Shown here in pieces: positions 30,763 to 41,118 of a stretch of 64,000 nt of DNA. The translations under genes were made by a program, and so were the position numbers. The stretch spans positions 4,030,001-4,094,000 of the forward strand of contig JAWZSP010000001.1 in the NCBI GenBank assembly GCA_034401135.1, read 5' to 3'. A model generated the notes under the pieces. That model searched no databases and was not told where the DNA came from. It worked only from the letters and a program-made list of their open reading frames with translations. The DNA is from Volutella citrinella (lineage: Eukaryota > Ascomycota > Sordariomycetes > Hypocreales > Nectriaceae). Positions within the stretch are counted from its first letter, which is position 1; each line of letters starts with the position of its first letter.

Positions 30763-32179
30763 ATGATGCTCTCTCGAGGGAACCGTCTCTACCTCCGCCG
30801 CCAGCTGCGCTCGCGCGTGCCCAAGATCGTTCTCGCCATCTTCTGCCTCGTCAACTTCCTCGATGTCCTGCGCGTCTACTCGCGGGTCGCCCAGGCGGAC
30901 CGAATCCCGTCCCCGCCGCCGCCGTCAGCCCAGCCGAAACAGAATCGCGAGCGGATCTACATCGCCGCCATGCACTGGAACGATGGTGCTCTGCTCCGGG
31001 CCAGCTGGCTGCCCGCGCTGCTCAACCTGACCGATGTGCTCGGCCCTGAGAACATCTTTGTGAGCGTCTACGAGAGCGGGAGCTGGGACGACACCAAGAT
31101 ACTGCTCAATTGGCTGGACGAGGTGCTCGAGTATCGCGGTATACAGCACCGCGTCGTGCTCTCCGACTGGACGCATAACGATGAAGTCGCCGAGGGCGAC
31201 CCGGGCGAGGGCTGGATCACCACGCCAAATGGCGAGCGGCTACCGCGACGCATCCCATTCCTAGCCAAGCTGAGGAACCAGACTCTGCGCGATCTGCTGG
31301 AATTGCACGAGAAGGGTGTGACGTTTGACAAGGTTCTGTTCCTGAACGATGTCGTATTCACGGTATGTACATGGGAACGAAGCGGTTACACAGCCAGGCT
31401 TGTGTTGGGTCCATCTCTACGAGCAGAAGGCTGACATTCCATTGCGGCTTCGATTAGACCGATGACATCCTCAATCTGCTGAACACGAACAACGGCGAGT
31501 ACGCAGCGGCCTGCTCACTCGACTTCGCGAAGCCGCCCTTGTACTACGATACCTTTGCGCTCAGGGATACCCAAGGCCAGCCGCACGCCTCGCATGTGTG
31601 GCCGTACTTCAAGTCCAGCATCTCGAGAAATGCACTTGTCAACCACGTCGACGCCGTGCCCGTCACCAGCTGCTGGAACGGAATTGGTACGTCAGGGCGC
31701 AAAACACCACCCACCCTCCCTCCCCTTTTGAATGCTAACGCGGGCGATCCGCTCTTGTAGTCGCGATGCCGGCCGAGCCATTCGTCTCTTCCTCCAAGCT
31801 GCGCTTCCGCGGCGTCGTCGATTCCCTCGCCGAACACCACGTCGAGGGCTCGGAGTGCTGCCTGATCCACGCCGACAACCCGCTGTCCAAGACGCTGGGC
31901 GTTTACGTCAACCCGCGAGTGCGGGTGGGCTACAATTTGACAGCGTATGAGCGCACGCATCCAGAGGATCGGGCATGGGTGTCTTTGTGGGACATCTTCT
32001 ACGGCATGTGGGTTAACCGCCTCAGTCGGTGGTTTTCCCCGTCGTGGAGGCAGCGTTCATTGATCCAAAACCGGCTGAGGCAGTGGGAGAAATCGAGGCC
32101 GGGAAGAAGCGAGCCGGGAGATTTCTGTCTCATTGACGAGATGCATGTAATTGTGTGGAATGGTTGGGCTCATGTATAA
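30763..32179 (+). CDS. GT69/CAP59-family mannosyltransferase-like protein
   Basis: Exons are 30763-31362, 31458-31686 and 31761-32179, giving 415 aa. Introns are 95 nt (GTATGT...ATTAG) and 74 nt (GTACGT...TGTAG). The N-terminus is a type II signal anchor (KIVLAIFCLVNFLDVL). The catalytic domain has the CAP59/CMT1 pattern: RIYIAAMHWNDGALLRASW, FVSVYESGSWDDTK, a YRGIQHRVV block, FDKVLFLNDVVFTTDDILNLL with the acidic metal-binding motif, AACSLDF and LRDTQGQ. In Cryptococcus, relatives (CAP59, CMT1) act in capsule or alpha-1,3-mannose transfer; the substrate in this ascomycete is unknown. The double ATG at 30763 is chosen over an in-frame ATG at 30703 because the signal anchor follows it closely. 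Confidence 0.88.
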
Positions 32180-32274
32180 AACAACACCAACACTGCTGAT
32201 TTAGTTTTTCTTGTACTGGTAGCGACTAGAGGTTTCAAGGCAGGCATCATTTCCGGGATGGGCAAAGCGAGAAA

Positions 32275-32300
32275 AGAGAGAGAGAGAGAGAGAGAGAGAA
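32275..32300. repeat. (AG)n microsatellite
   Basis: An uninterrupted AG dinucleotide run follows GCGAGAAAAG, in the 3' region of the GT69 gene. Confidence 0.8.
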
Positions 32301-32914
32301 GAGGTGGGACGATACACACTGCAACTCATTGATCTTTTTTGTTTTATTCAAGGCGCAGGCGGTTGAATATACCTCAAAAGGGAGGGCTCTCGCGACACGG
32401 AATAAAATGTACAGTACTAGACCAATCGTCAAGCAGACTGATTCATTCAGCAGAGAAGAGCGTTCAGTCATTTGTGCCTGTCAGTGATGACTCAGAGCAT
32501 TCTTTCCCCTGTGTATTCCTGATCGCAACCTGCTTCATCCTTCTCGTGTTGGTGTTCCATGTTTCGCATCCATGATCTCTTTCTCTGTGTGTTGTATGTA
32601 AATGAAGAGCGCTAGCAGCGGCCCAGTCTTGAGCCCTGGATTGTTCTTGAACTGTTTGATTGAAAAACGACATGTCAGTTAATTTTCAGTGTGTTTTGGC
32701 CACTGCAGATGAACCGCGGGCTGTTGAACATGTACGACGTGAGGAGTCATTATGAACAGGCGAACAGGCGCTCGAGATGTGCAGCGCAGTTCGTGAGAAC
32801 AGAATGGCCGTGCATTGTTTGCATCTCTGTTCTGAGCTCACGAACGCGACAACAAGGCCATTGTTCCTAGGCGCCTCAAAGTGAGGACATCAGGTTCAAA
32901 AGGCTTGAAGGGTC

Positions 32915-32922
32915 TATATAAG
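32915..32922 (+). promoter_or_regulatory. TATA box of the small basic protein gene
   Basis: TATATAAG lies 93 bp before the ATG at 33008. The leader between them is A/C-rich (CATCACCATCAACCTCATC), as in well-expressed fungal genes. Confidence 0.6.
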
Positions 32923-33007
32923 CAGCCGCTCTGTGACGAAGAAGGGCGTCATCACCATCAACCTCATCACGACTCAAATTGAACTTCCAATCATCACAAT
33001 CGATAAT

Positions 33008-33622
33008 ATGGAGGAACATATCTATGTCTACAAGTGTCGGCATCGGCGCATGATGCGACGCAAAAAAGAGAGGAGCTGCTTGAATTGGCTATTTGGGACA
33101 CGAGGTCCCAAATATCACCTGGTCCGAGACCAGGATTGTTATGACTGCGTTGTGCATGACGCTCAGATCGCCCAAGAACGATATCATCGGCAGCATTGGG
33201 AAGAAAGCCAAGTAACCCGCCCGGCCAGAGTCCACCGGGCCCAGGAGAGGGTGACAAGTGTCACTCGGGAAGTGCCTCGCAATGCGAGACCCCATCCTCC
33301 ACAACGCCGTCATGCCATTGTTGTCAGAGGAGGCCGTCCTCCCCAACAGAGTATTCCCATGGCGCCCATGCTCCATTCTCAGGAACGGGCGCCGGTTCCT
33401 CTGGAGACATTCAACTCTGAGGATTCTTTTGATGATGACCTCGTTTCCGAGGTATCTGAGAACGGGATTCGACGGGCCGTATCCCCTATTGAAGCCAATA
33501 GACCCGGCCGCGCACCTGCTATGGCCTCTCGAGACGCTACATTTATGCAAGTCGCGCCGCAGGAATACATATGGCGTGAGGATCCCCGGCACAAAACCCA
33601 CAGGGAGAACTGGACTTATTAA
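33008..33622 (+). CDS. hypothetical basic protein, 204 aa
   Basis: This is a single exon preceded by a TATA box and an A/C-rich leader. The frame is open 25 codons further upstream, but that part lies in the presumed leader, so ATG 33008 (MEEHIYVYKCRHRRMMRRKK) is chosen. The N-terminus is strongly basic with spaced cysteines (C10 and C24, then DCYDC), followed by QIAQERYHRQHW, an Arg/Pro-rich middle and an acidic stretch NSEDSFDDDLVSEVSE. It has no signal peptide or membrane helix. I recognise no family; nuclear or nucleic-acid-associated use is only a guess from the charge. Confidence 0.6.
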   Translation: MEEHIYVYKCRHRRMMRRKKERSCLNWLFGTRGPKYHLVRDQDCYDCVVHDAQIAQERYHRQHWEESQVTRPARVHRAQERVTSVTREVPRNARPHPPQRRHAIVVRGGRPPQQSIPMAPMLHSQERAPVPLETFNSEDSFDDDLVSEVSENGIRRAVSPIEANRPGRAPAMASRDATFMQVAPQEYIWREDPRHKTHRENWTY

Positions 33623-34299
33623 CTCGGCCTTGATCGACTACAAGGACTCGGATTCATTTCTTTTGTTTTTTTGGCTAATCTCTGGAGTGGTTCAGCTTCA
33701 GCTCTGTGCGACACTCCAACTCACAGTCATTTCCAAAAATAAATATGCCCAAAACTACTCAAGACACACGGCCCCTTTGGCCTGCGGTCTTAGACATCCT
33801 CAGACCCTGCTTCCAGGGGTTGTTGAATAGAAAAAAGTTTTTGCTTCCCTACCAAATAATGACGTTGCCTGTGAAGCCAGATGGCGTTTCGGCGTAGATG
33901 ACGAGCTTCCAAACTAACAGGGGCTTTTTGTTGATACGACAAAAGCCAGACTACAAATGGCCGGAACCATGCCGGTTTCGTCTGTACGGGGTGCAGAATC
34001 GTGGTGCCTAACGGTGAGCCAGGCAGCATGATTCCTTTCCTCAGCCCCATCTGTCAGTTGTCACTCTGCTGGGGTTGCTCAATTAGGCCCGGGGCAGTGC
34101 CGCTTTACGGGGCCTGTCTCCCAACTCAGATGTTCACTCACCAAGCTGACCTGCAGAAGGGTCAAAATGCATAAAATCAAATGGAAACGGAGCTAGTGCT
34201 ATGCAAAAGACAAACGGAGACAGCAAAACGTAGACAAAAAACGGAGCGGGGAAACAACAGCAGAAGAGTGTTGAAGCGATGCAGTCCGGACCATTACAG
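33623..34299. other. intergenic region before the ankyrin pseudogene
   Basis: No gene is recognised. A purine-rich stretch lies at 34200-34270. Confidence 0.45.
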
Positions 34300-36121
34300 T
34301 CACCACATGCTGTTGGCGTCAAATCTTTCATTTCCCCTCGGATTCTCACTTCCTCTTGCGCCCTCACCAAATTCAACCGACAGGCTGATGATAACATCCG
34401 CTGCCGGCGCCCGCATAGACAAGGTCTTGGACTCGAGTGCCATCCCCAGCGCAGATGCACCATGCGTGTCTCTTTTGAGGATATCAACGCCAGCAATAAG
34501 AAGCGCCTTGACCACGCCGGCTGCACCGCGATGCGCAGCCCAGTGCAGAGGCGTCAGGTTGGGCTTTATTCTTATGCGCATAAAGTCTGGCGTTGACATG
34601 GCGGTGCGCAATCGATGGCCCCAGGGCGTAGCAAGCTTGTCAGGGCTAAAAGCGTCGAAAGGCATAACCAGGGGAGCAGGTGCTTCCGGATCAACGCCCT
34701 GTGTAATGAATTGCGAGGCAAGTTTGGCGACGTTGCCACGTACATCATCGTCGCAATGCAGAGCGAGAGCATGCAATACTGTCCAACCCTCGTCTGCAGG
34801 GATTCTCGGGTCCGCCCCGTGAGAGAGGCGAAGTAATGCGGCTTGGATTGCCTCAGCCGTCGTAGTAGTAGTAGTCATTCTTCTGCCCCCTGCAAGCACA
34901 ATATTGGATGTTGGGGTCAATGCGCACATCAAAGGTGTCCAGCCGTTGACGTTCTTCGCATTGACAACCAGCCCCTTTGAGATGAGGTATTCCATGATGT
35001 CGAGTCGACATCCTGCAGCAGCATAATGAAGTAGCGTTTCCTCGTTTGCATATGTGGATGATAGTAACGTCGCCTCACTCTCGTCTTGTTGGTCGTATGG
35101 AGAAAGGAAGAGGCGGAAGGAGTCAATGTCCGAGCCGTAGGCGGCTAGATGGATTGCCGGATCACCCCTATCATCAGGTATAGTAGCGGAGTTGCCGTGT
35201 TGAAGCAATAGCTTGATTGCCCTTTTGTTCATGGTCCACCGTTCGCTACTCCAGCAACCCACGCGGACAGGGGAAGCAACAATGTAGCGCAGAAATCCTT
35301 ACTCTCGGTCCATCTGCCCTAATGCCTTTCTTAAGCAACACCGTAAGCGCCTGTTGAATTTGCATTGGAGGCGTCGCTATTGATTGGACCGAAGGTACCA
35401 TAGCTCCTTCCAGTCGGATTGGCGCTGATAGTGTCGACAAGAAGCTCAACAAGCTGTTCCAGGTCGTAATAGTCGTAGCCCTCAGGTGTCGGCGGTTTCA
35501 GCCCACCCCAAGCTCTTGCATCTAGAGCAGTGTCAAGTGCTCGTGCCAGGTGACTTGGCATGAAGGTCGTGCCTTTCAGGAGCACGGTAACCACGCCAAC
35601 CTGCCAACGCGCGGCGGCATATACCAGCGCCTGAGTTTTCTCTCCCTCCGGCCAGCCATCCCATGGCAATAGATAGTCCACAATGCGCTCATGGCCTCTT
35701 TCTGCCGCGATCAAAAGCGGTGTCTGGGGTGTCGAGAATGGCGAGGAACCTCTAACCTGGCTTTCCCAAGAGGCGCAGGACCACAAACGCTTGACGACAT
35801 CCAGATGCCCGTTATGGGCCGCGGAATGAATGGGGCAGCCAGCTATAGGCACATGCCTATGTGATGACGGATTGGCCCCTGCCGCCAGCAGCAACTCGAC
35901 CGCGTCGACATCACCATACTATGCAGTAAAGTGAAGTGGCGAGCCAAACTGGGGATGGTCGAGCTTGTAGCTGGGGTTGGGGCTGGGCGCGGCATAGAGA
36001 GCGTTACAGAGTTACCGAGAGCCTGCAATTGTGCGAGCCGGCCATCCCGAACAAGTACGTAAACTTCGTCGCCAGCATCCCTGAAGTGGCCGTTTAGTTG
36101 GTCGACGAGATCTTTCCGCAT
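34300..36121 (-). pseudogene. ankyrin-repeat protein gene, interrupted
   Basis: The minus-strand frames encode an ankyrin-repeat protein. It starts at ATG 36121 (MRKDLVDQLNGHFRDAGDEV). The first repeat, PLHFTA-stop-YGDVDAVELLLAAGANP, lies around 35880-35940. Further repeats follow: CPIHSAAHNGHLDVVKRL, TPLLIAAERGHERIVDYLL, then in another frame HLAAYGSDIDSF, TLLHYAAAGCRLDIMEYL, GWTPLMCAL, TVLHALALH, TPLHWAAHRGAAGVVKALL. A TAG at 35919-35921 sits where repeats usually have Trp or another aromatic; one G-to-A change from TGG would explain it. Around 35260-35400 the frame changes and I found no splice pair that joins the parts in phase. A 60-nt intron near the start (donor GTAACG, acceptor CCCCAG) is plausible. 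It is most likely a recent pseudogene, though a sequencing error is possible. Confidence 0.75.
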
Positions 36122-36872
36122 CCTCGTGGTAGGTTTAGTCGGTGTGTGGATGAGGAAGAGAGAACGAACAGGGAGGAGAACCAACACATATATGTCGTAA
36201 CACGTGATATAGGAGTTCCTACGCAGCCAACAACAAAGCAAGCCAGTAAGTAACACAAAACTTCACGCTGGCAAGAAGATCCCAAAAGACCAGGCCGAGA
36301 GCGGATATCGTCTTCATGGTCCTGTGATGATCGGAATTGATGTGAATGTCGCTAATAGGACTGTGCGTGGTTTACAAACGGTGCATAACTCTCGGTACTG
36401 CAACTATCCGCCTAAAGTCTAGTTGAGGCCGTAGGTCATTTGAAAGCTCCCTGCGAATAACAGAACAAGACATGTAGGAGGAACTAAAAGTGTTTTTAAA
36501 AATATGTACCTTGGAAGGAAAGAAATCCGCAAACTATGACCCTGAAGCGGCGGATAGACGATTACATGCCACAACACTCGAGGCAAGCAGCCACGCCACT
36601 ATTAAACACCGATTCACACGTAGTATCCCGCCGAAAGACTCGGGCAGTTCTTACCGGCACTAGGGTTCCAAGAGTAGAAGTTTACAGGAGTGATCTTGCT
36701 GTCTGTTGCGATCCGGTCGAAGCCCACATGGGCAGAACTGTCGGATTAGGAATGGGCAGATTGAGTTTCATTCGACAGATATATCTCCGGGTTCCAACTC
36801 ATAATAGGTAATTCACGACTTCACTTTTCTGGGTTCGATAAATATAATCCCAATTTTGTAAAGCAATGGGAC

Positions 36873-37116
36873 GCCGCTTCGTTGGTTCAACCGTTTGACA
36901 CGGGCGGTATAACAGCATGGGGCGTCTACTACTAGAGCCGTAATGGGCCATCCGCCGGTTTGGGCCGGCCATACACGGCGCATAAAAGTTGTGCAGATTG
37001 CCTCTTTAGGCTGAGGACATGGACTTGCGGGTGATCAGAGGAAGCAATGTTGAATAAAGCGGCATGCGCGCTAGCCCAGGAAGGAGGTGCGTGTGAGACA
37101 TTACGACTTGAATTTT
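36873..37116 (+). repeat. dispersed repeat, copy B
   Basis: This is the second, diverged copy of the repeat at 17068-17282, with the same conserved blocks in the same order and orientation. It lies in the large gene-free stretch upstream of the zinc-finger gene. Confidence 0.65.
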
Positions 37117-40054
37117 CACCCCATAACTAGCAGTGGGGGTTTTGTCATTGTCGAATAAAATGAGCCAATTTGTAGCTGCCTTGCGAAAAAGCCATTTTAG
37201 CTTGCGGCTCAAGCGGCCGGTCGACAAGCTTGAAGACGGGGGGCCACGGAATGGGAGACGTATCCAGATGCTGAATTTGGGGGAGTGCGTACGTAAACAC
37301 CGAGCCGAGGGAATCTGGGTGCCTTGGGCTAGCAAGCGAGCTGATTGGACGCCAAATAGGCTGCTCGATTTTCAGCGAAATGATTGGCTAAGGATGGCGA
37401 CCACCAAGCGGTAGGGCTGAGGACTGGGGCACCGGGGGAGTTGGATGCACCACCACCCCACCAAGAGGAAAGATGGGTTGCTTGCGTGTCTTTCGCTCAA
37501 AGTTGATGTGTCCACTGTCTCGTTCCTGTCGTGTCTGGTCCCGCCCCAAAAAGACCTCCAACTTTGGCAGCTTCCAGACAGACCCCTGCTCCGAGACGGG
37601 TGCTCGAATAATGTGACCACCCTCGCACTGTGCGCGGCGTTCGGTCTGCTCATTCGAGCTTCGCTTGATGCCAACAAAGCCCGACTCTCGTCGAATACAG
37701 CGATGGATGCCGGGTGGGGGGCATGCAAAAGGCTGCGGGTTCCAGGGCCACCGAACGTATTCGTCCTCGTATGAATCATCGCAACGTAGCGGACGACGCG
37801 GGGGGCCGCAGGTTCGCAATACTCAACGCGGCCGCGGACGCCAATGGCCGGCCAATACCTGAAGCAACCACCGATGGATCAACACAAGCGGCAGCAAATC
37901 GGGCGCCCCTTTCGATTGAGTCAACCCAGCACCAAAGGCTAAAGCGTCGACCCCGTCCGTCACACCCCCGCCCGGCAGCCCTACGTGTGGATCGGTGCGG
38001 TGGGAGTAGGACGATTGGCCCAACTCAAAGGGTCAACACACGAGGATGCAGGTGGACGCACAGCAGCCAAGCAACAGATGCGAGGACTTTTCCGCCGGAA
38101 GAAGGCTAGGACAGCAGCAGACAGGACATGCAATGCAGAAAAGGGCGCCCAGGGTGTCCTGATGACGACCCAAGGGGACGCGGACGGCTTGCAGAGGGCG
38201 CGCCTTCCAGCACGGCATCTTGCGTCACAGTCCTGCGTAAGTCCTACATAGTAGTACATTCCTTCGGCCAGACTGTCCTGGACGGCAGCAACGTATGTCG
38301 CCTCGCGTCCATCGGTATATCGCTTAAGTTTCTTGATTGACAGCGACGGAGAATATGCCAGGGTGTGTCCAACACTGAGAGCAGACGTCCCCCGACCATC
38401 CTACCACATAGATTGGATGCTACTCGCCAGCAAGGTCGGGACTATCACGTAGGACAAATGTGCACAGGCGGAACTTTGGGGGGGGGGGCTTGGTTCTGGC
38501 CAATGTACGGATAACGAACTCCTACCCGGATACTGCTACAGTACCTTAGGAAAACTGGAGTCCTCCCGCCAACAAGAAGGTACTGTATGCATACCTGCAG
38601 CTGGCCTCAGCCACAAACACCTGAACCACGATGTGTAGGAAAGGAGATAACCGCAGCATCACCGAACCCAAGATCGGTTTATTGCTTTCCTCTAGCACAA
38701 TGATAGTGGTGAGCAAGGCTGGGTTGGGAAACCCATGGCGCGCACTACCGGGCAGTCTACCACGGAGCAGGTGGCTGAGCCCAAGATGTGGTGGGGCGCT
38801 CATCAAGACAAACGCACCCGCTGATGGGCCCAGAACTCCAATGGAGGGAGTTCCGGCAGGGGACGGCAAGCAAGTGGGGCGGCGGGTGCGCGAGCGAGCC
38901 AAACGGGCGTCGATCCCCAACGCCGAAGCGTAAGGCGTTTCGATAGGCTTATGGCGACGGATGCCCACAGTGCACTGGAGGGCCACCGTGTGCAGCGACT
39001 TTGGCGCTGGACTGCTGTGGAAAGCCGGGCGCCAGAGTCACAGTGGAGACGCCGGTCCCTCAGTGGGCACAACTGGCCACAATCCGACGTCACAGACCAG
39101 CATCTGATGGCATGGGGGCCATTGAACTGCCTCAACAGGACCAAGCGGTTTGGGTGCGCGCACAGGCACATCGAGTCCGCCAGTAATTACCCCCTCTGAG
39201 CGCGACAGATTCATCCCCACCGATTCGCCTTGCGCACCGCCATGCCAGCTCTGGTTGTGGTTTGCCAGGTTTGCCAGAACAGAACAGCCAGTAGTGAGAC
39301 GATTCAGACCTTTCTGTCAATAGTGACACACTCCCCCACAGATGGCGTGTGCTCATGCGCGTGCTCCTCCCTGAGCGCCATCCTGTTGGCTGAGGTGCCC
39401 AATCTTGGGAGTCTTGAAGCAATGCATCTGGCCAGAGCGCGCGGCCAAACAATCAGGGCAACGCAATCTGCTTATCCACTTGATCCCCAGCCAAGCCAGT
39501 TCAACAAGCAAGACGAGGAAACCAAGGAAAATACCGTCTCCGTTTAATCCGTCCTCGTGTCCTCCCCCCTCCCTTGTCCGGGCTTTTGGGAATTCGTCTG
39601 CCTCGCACCATCGGCGGCGGATGTTTGCCGAAAGGTCCTGGGGGTGGGACTTCTGGTTCCAGGTGACTAGAACGAGCCAGCACTGCGACTCGAGTCGCAC
39701 TTGAAGGGTGTTCCAGTAATAAAGGTGACTGACTGGGCGGAGTTTGCGGACATGGCATGGGCCATCAGCTGTTAGTGCGGGTACCTCCCTGGGCCGTTGG
39801 TTCCGGGTGGAGGGTGTCAGCTCGTTCAATGGGCACCCAGCACCGAATCCTCCACACACAACACTGCGATCTCACGACAATTGACCCCCCTTCCTGCGGT
39901 GATCTGGATCCTCTTGAATGCATATTAGGAATTCGTATCCAGAGAGAGAGAAAAAAAAAAAAAAAACCTCGCGATAGGCTGCAGCAAAAAGGTTTGTCGC
40001 TCAAATGACGTCTGAGCCGGGGTAGAAGTTTTGAGACCGGCCACCTCTCCTGGT

Positions 40055-40075
40055 CTAGCAGGTCTAGCAGGTCTA
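40055..40075. repeat. short tandem repeat GGTCTAGCA
   Basis: Two full copies of GGTCTAGCA are followed by a partial GGTCTA; the function is unknown. Confidence 0.6.
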
Positions 40076-41118
40076 CTGGCTCCTCAGATGGAGACAGCTG
40101 TGTGTTATGAGCATGCCTTGTATCCCCTTAGCACCACTGGGGCGACCGGGGTCCGCCAGGGTACCTCCTCCGCACAGGCTACGCCTCAGACTGCGGAAGG
40201 CGTGCTAGTCCCGAAAGGGGCGCTGTTGCCTAAACTGCGCCAGCTAGCACTGCTTACCCATTGACAGCCTTTCCGCGCCATCGAGCGCCGACAAACGCTC
40301 CCTCTCCAAACCTCCGTTGTCCTGAGGCCGCCGCCATCATCGTCCTTTTTGCATCGCCCGCTCGCTGGTGTCGCTTCCTTCCTTCGTTGCATCATACGCC
40401 GCTCTCCAGCCACGCCCCCCTCCGCAACCAGTCCAGACGCCCTTCTGCCGCTCGTCCTAATTCATATACGCACGTTCTGGCCGCCTCGCCTCGTTCTTCT
40501 TCCCAGTTCCACCCACCTACCTACCAACCCATCCCATCAGACTTCGGTCCCCTTTGCTCAGACCGTCAAGCACCGCATTGAGCGAGTCTCACGCGCCCCG
40601 TCGCCTTCCGACTCCTCGCTGCTGTGATTCACTTGACACTGTGAAGGTTATAACCACCCGACCTTGGACCTGCGACGCTTCGCTCCCGTTCCATCTCCGT
40701 CTCCCCTACGCCACGTCGATCACGCCAACCCCAGTCAGCAACTGCTCGATCAGCTACCCGCCTTTCGTGCTCTTGCCAGCTCACTTTGGTACTACCGCTC
40801 CTCTTCTCCTTCTCCTGCCCTCTCTCCCTCCTTCTCCCACTTCCCTCTTGCCCTACAAACGTACCCCCATCACTCGGCATTGGCCAATCCCCCAACCCTG
40901 CCTCTCTCATCTGTCCATCCGGCCAGTCTTGCCCTCTTCCGCGACGCGGTAGTAAGGAACCTTGGCCCTGTGACTCACTCTCGCCGTTCCCACATCTCGC
41001 ATCTCGGCAGAAGCAGACTACTGACGCGACGACTCCCGCCCTCTAGCTTGAGGACACACTCTGGCCATCGGTCGACTTTCTCGTCTGCCCGTACCCACAC
41101 TTGAAGAAAGTCTAAGCC

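Larger units (their letters stand above)
32180..33007. other. intergenic region with a GA microsatellite
   Basis: An (AG)n run lies at 32275-32300. Nothing else is seen up to a TATA box at 32915, listed separately. Confidence 0.5.
36122..41118. other. about 5 kb without recognisable genes
   Basis: Chance-like open frames occur throughout, none with a family motif. It contains dispersed repeat copy B (36873-37116), an A-run after (AG)n at 39941-39966, and a short tandem GGTCTAGCA repeat at 40055-40075. The last 0.8 kb (40260-41110) is C/T-rich and is probably the promoter and long leader of the zinc-finger gene. Confidence 0.5.

Noticed and set aside
35883..35921. Reading the ankyrin TAG as an intron acceptor (GCATAG)
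   Set aside because: The bases before it encode GSPLHFTA, the start of the same ankyrin repeat that continues right after the TAG, so this segment is coding.
36536..36811. 91-codon frame in the large gene-free stretch
   Set aside because: No promoter, motif or splice context; not separable from chance.
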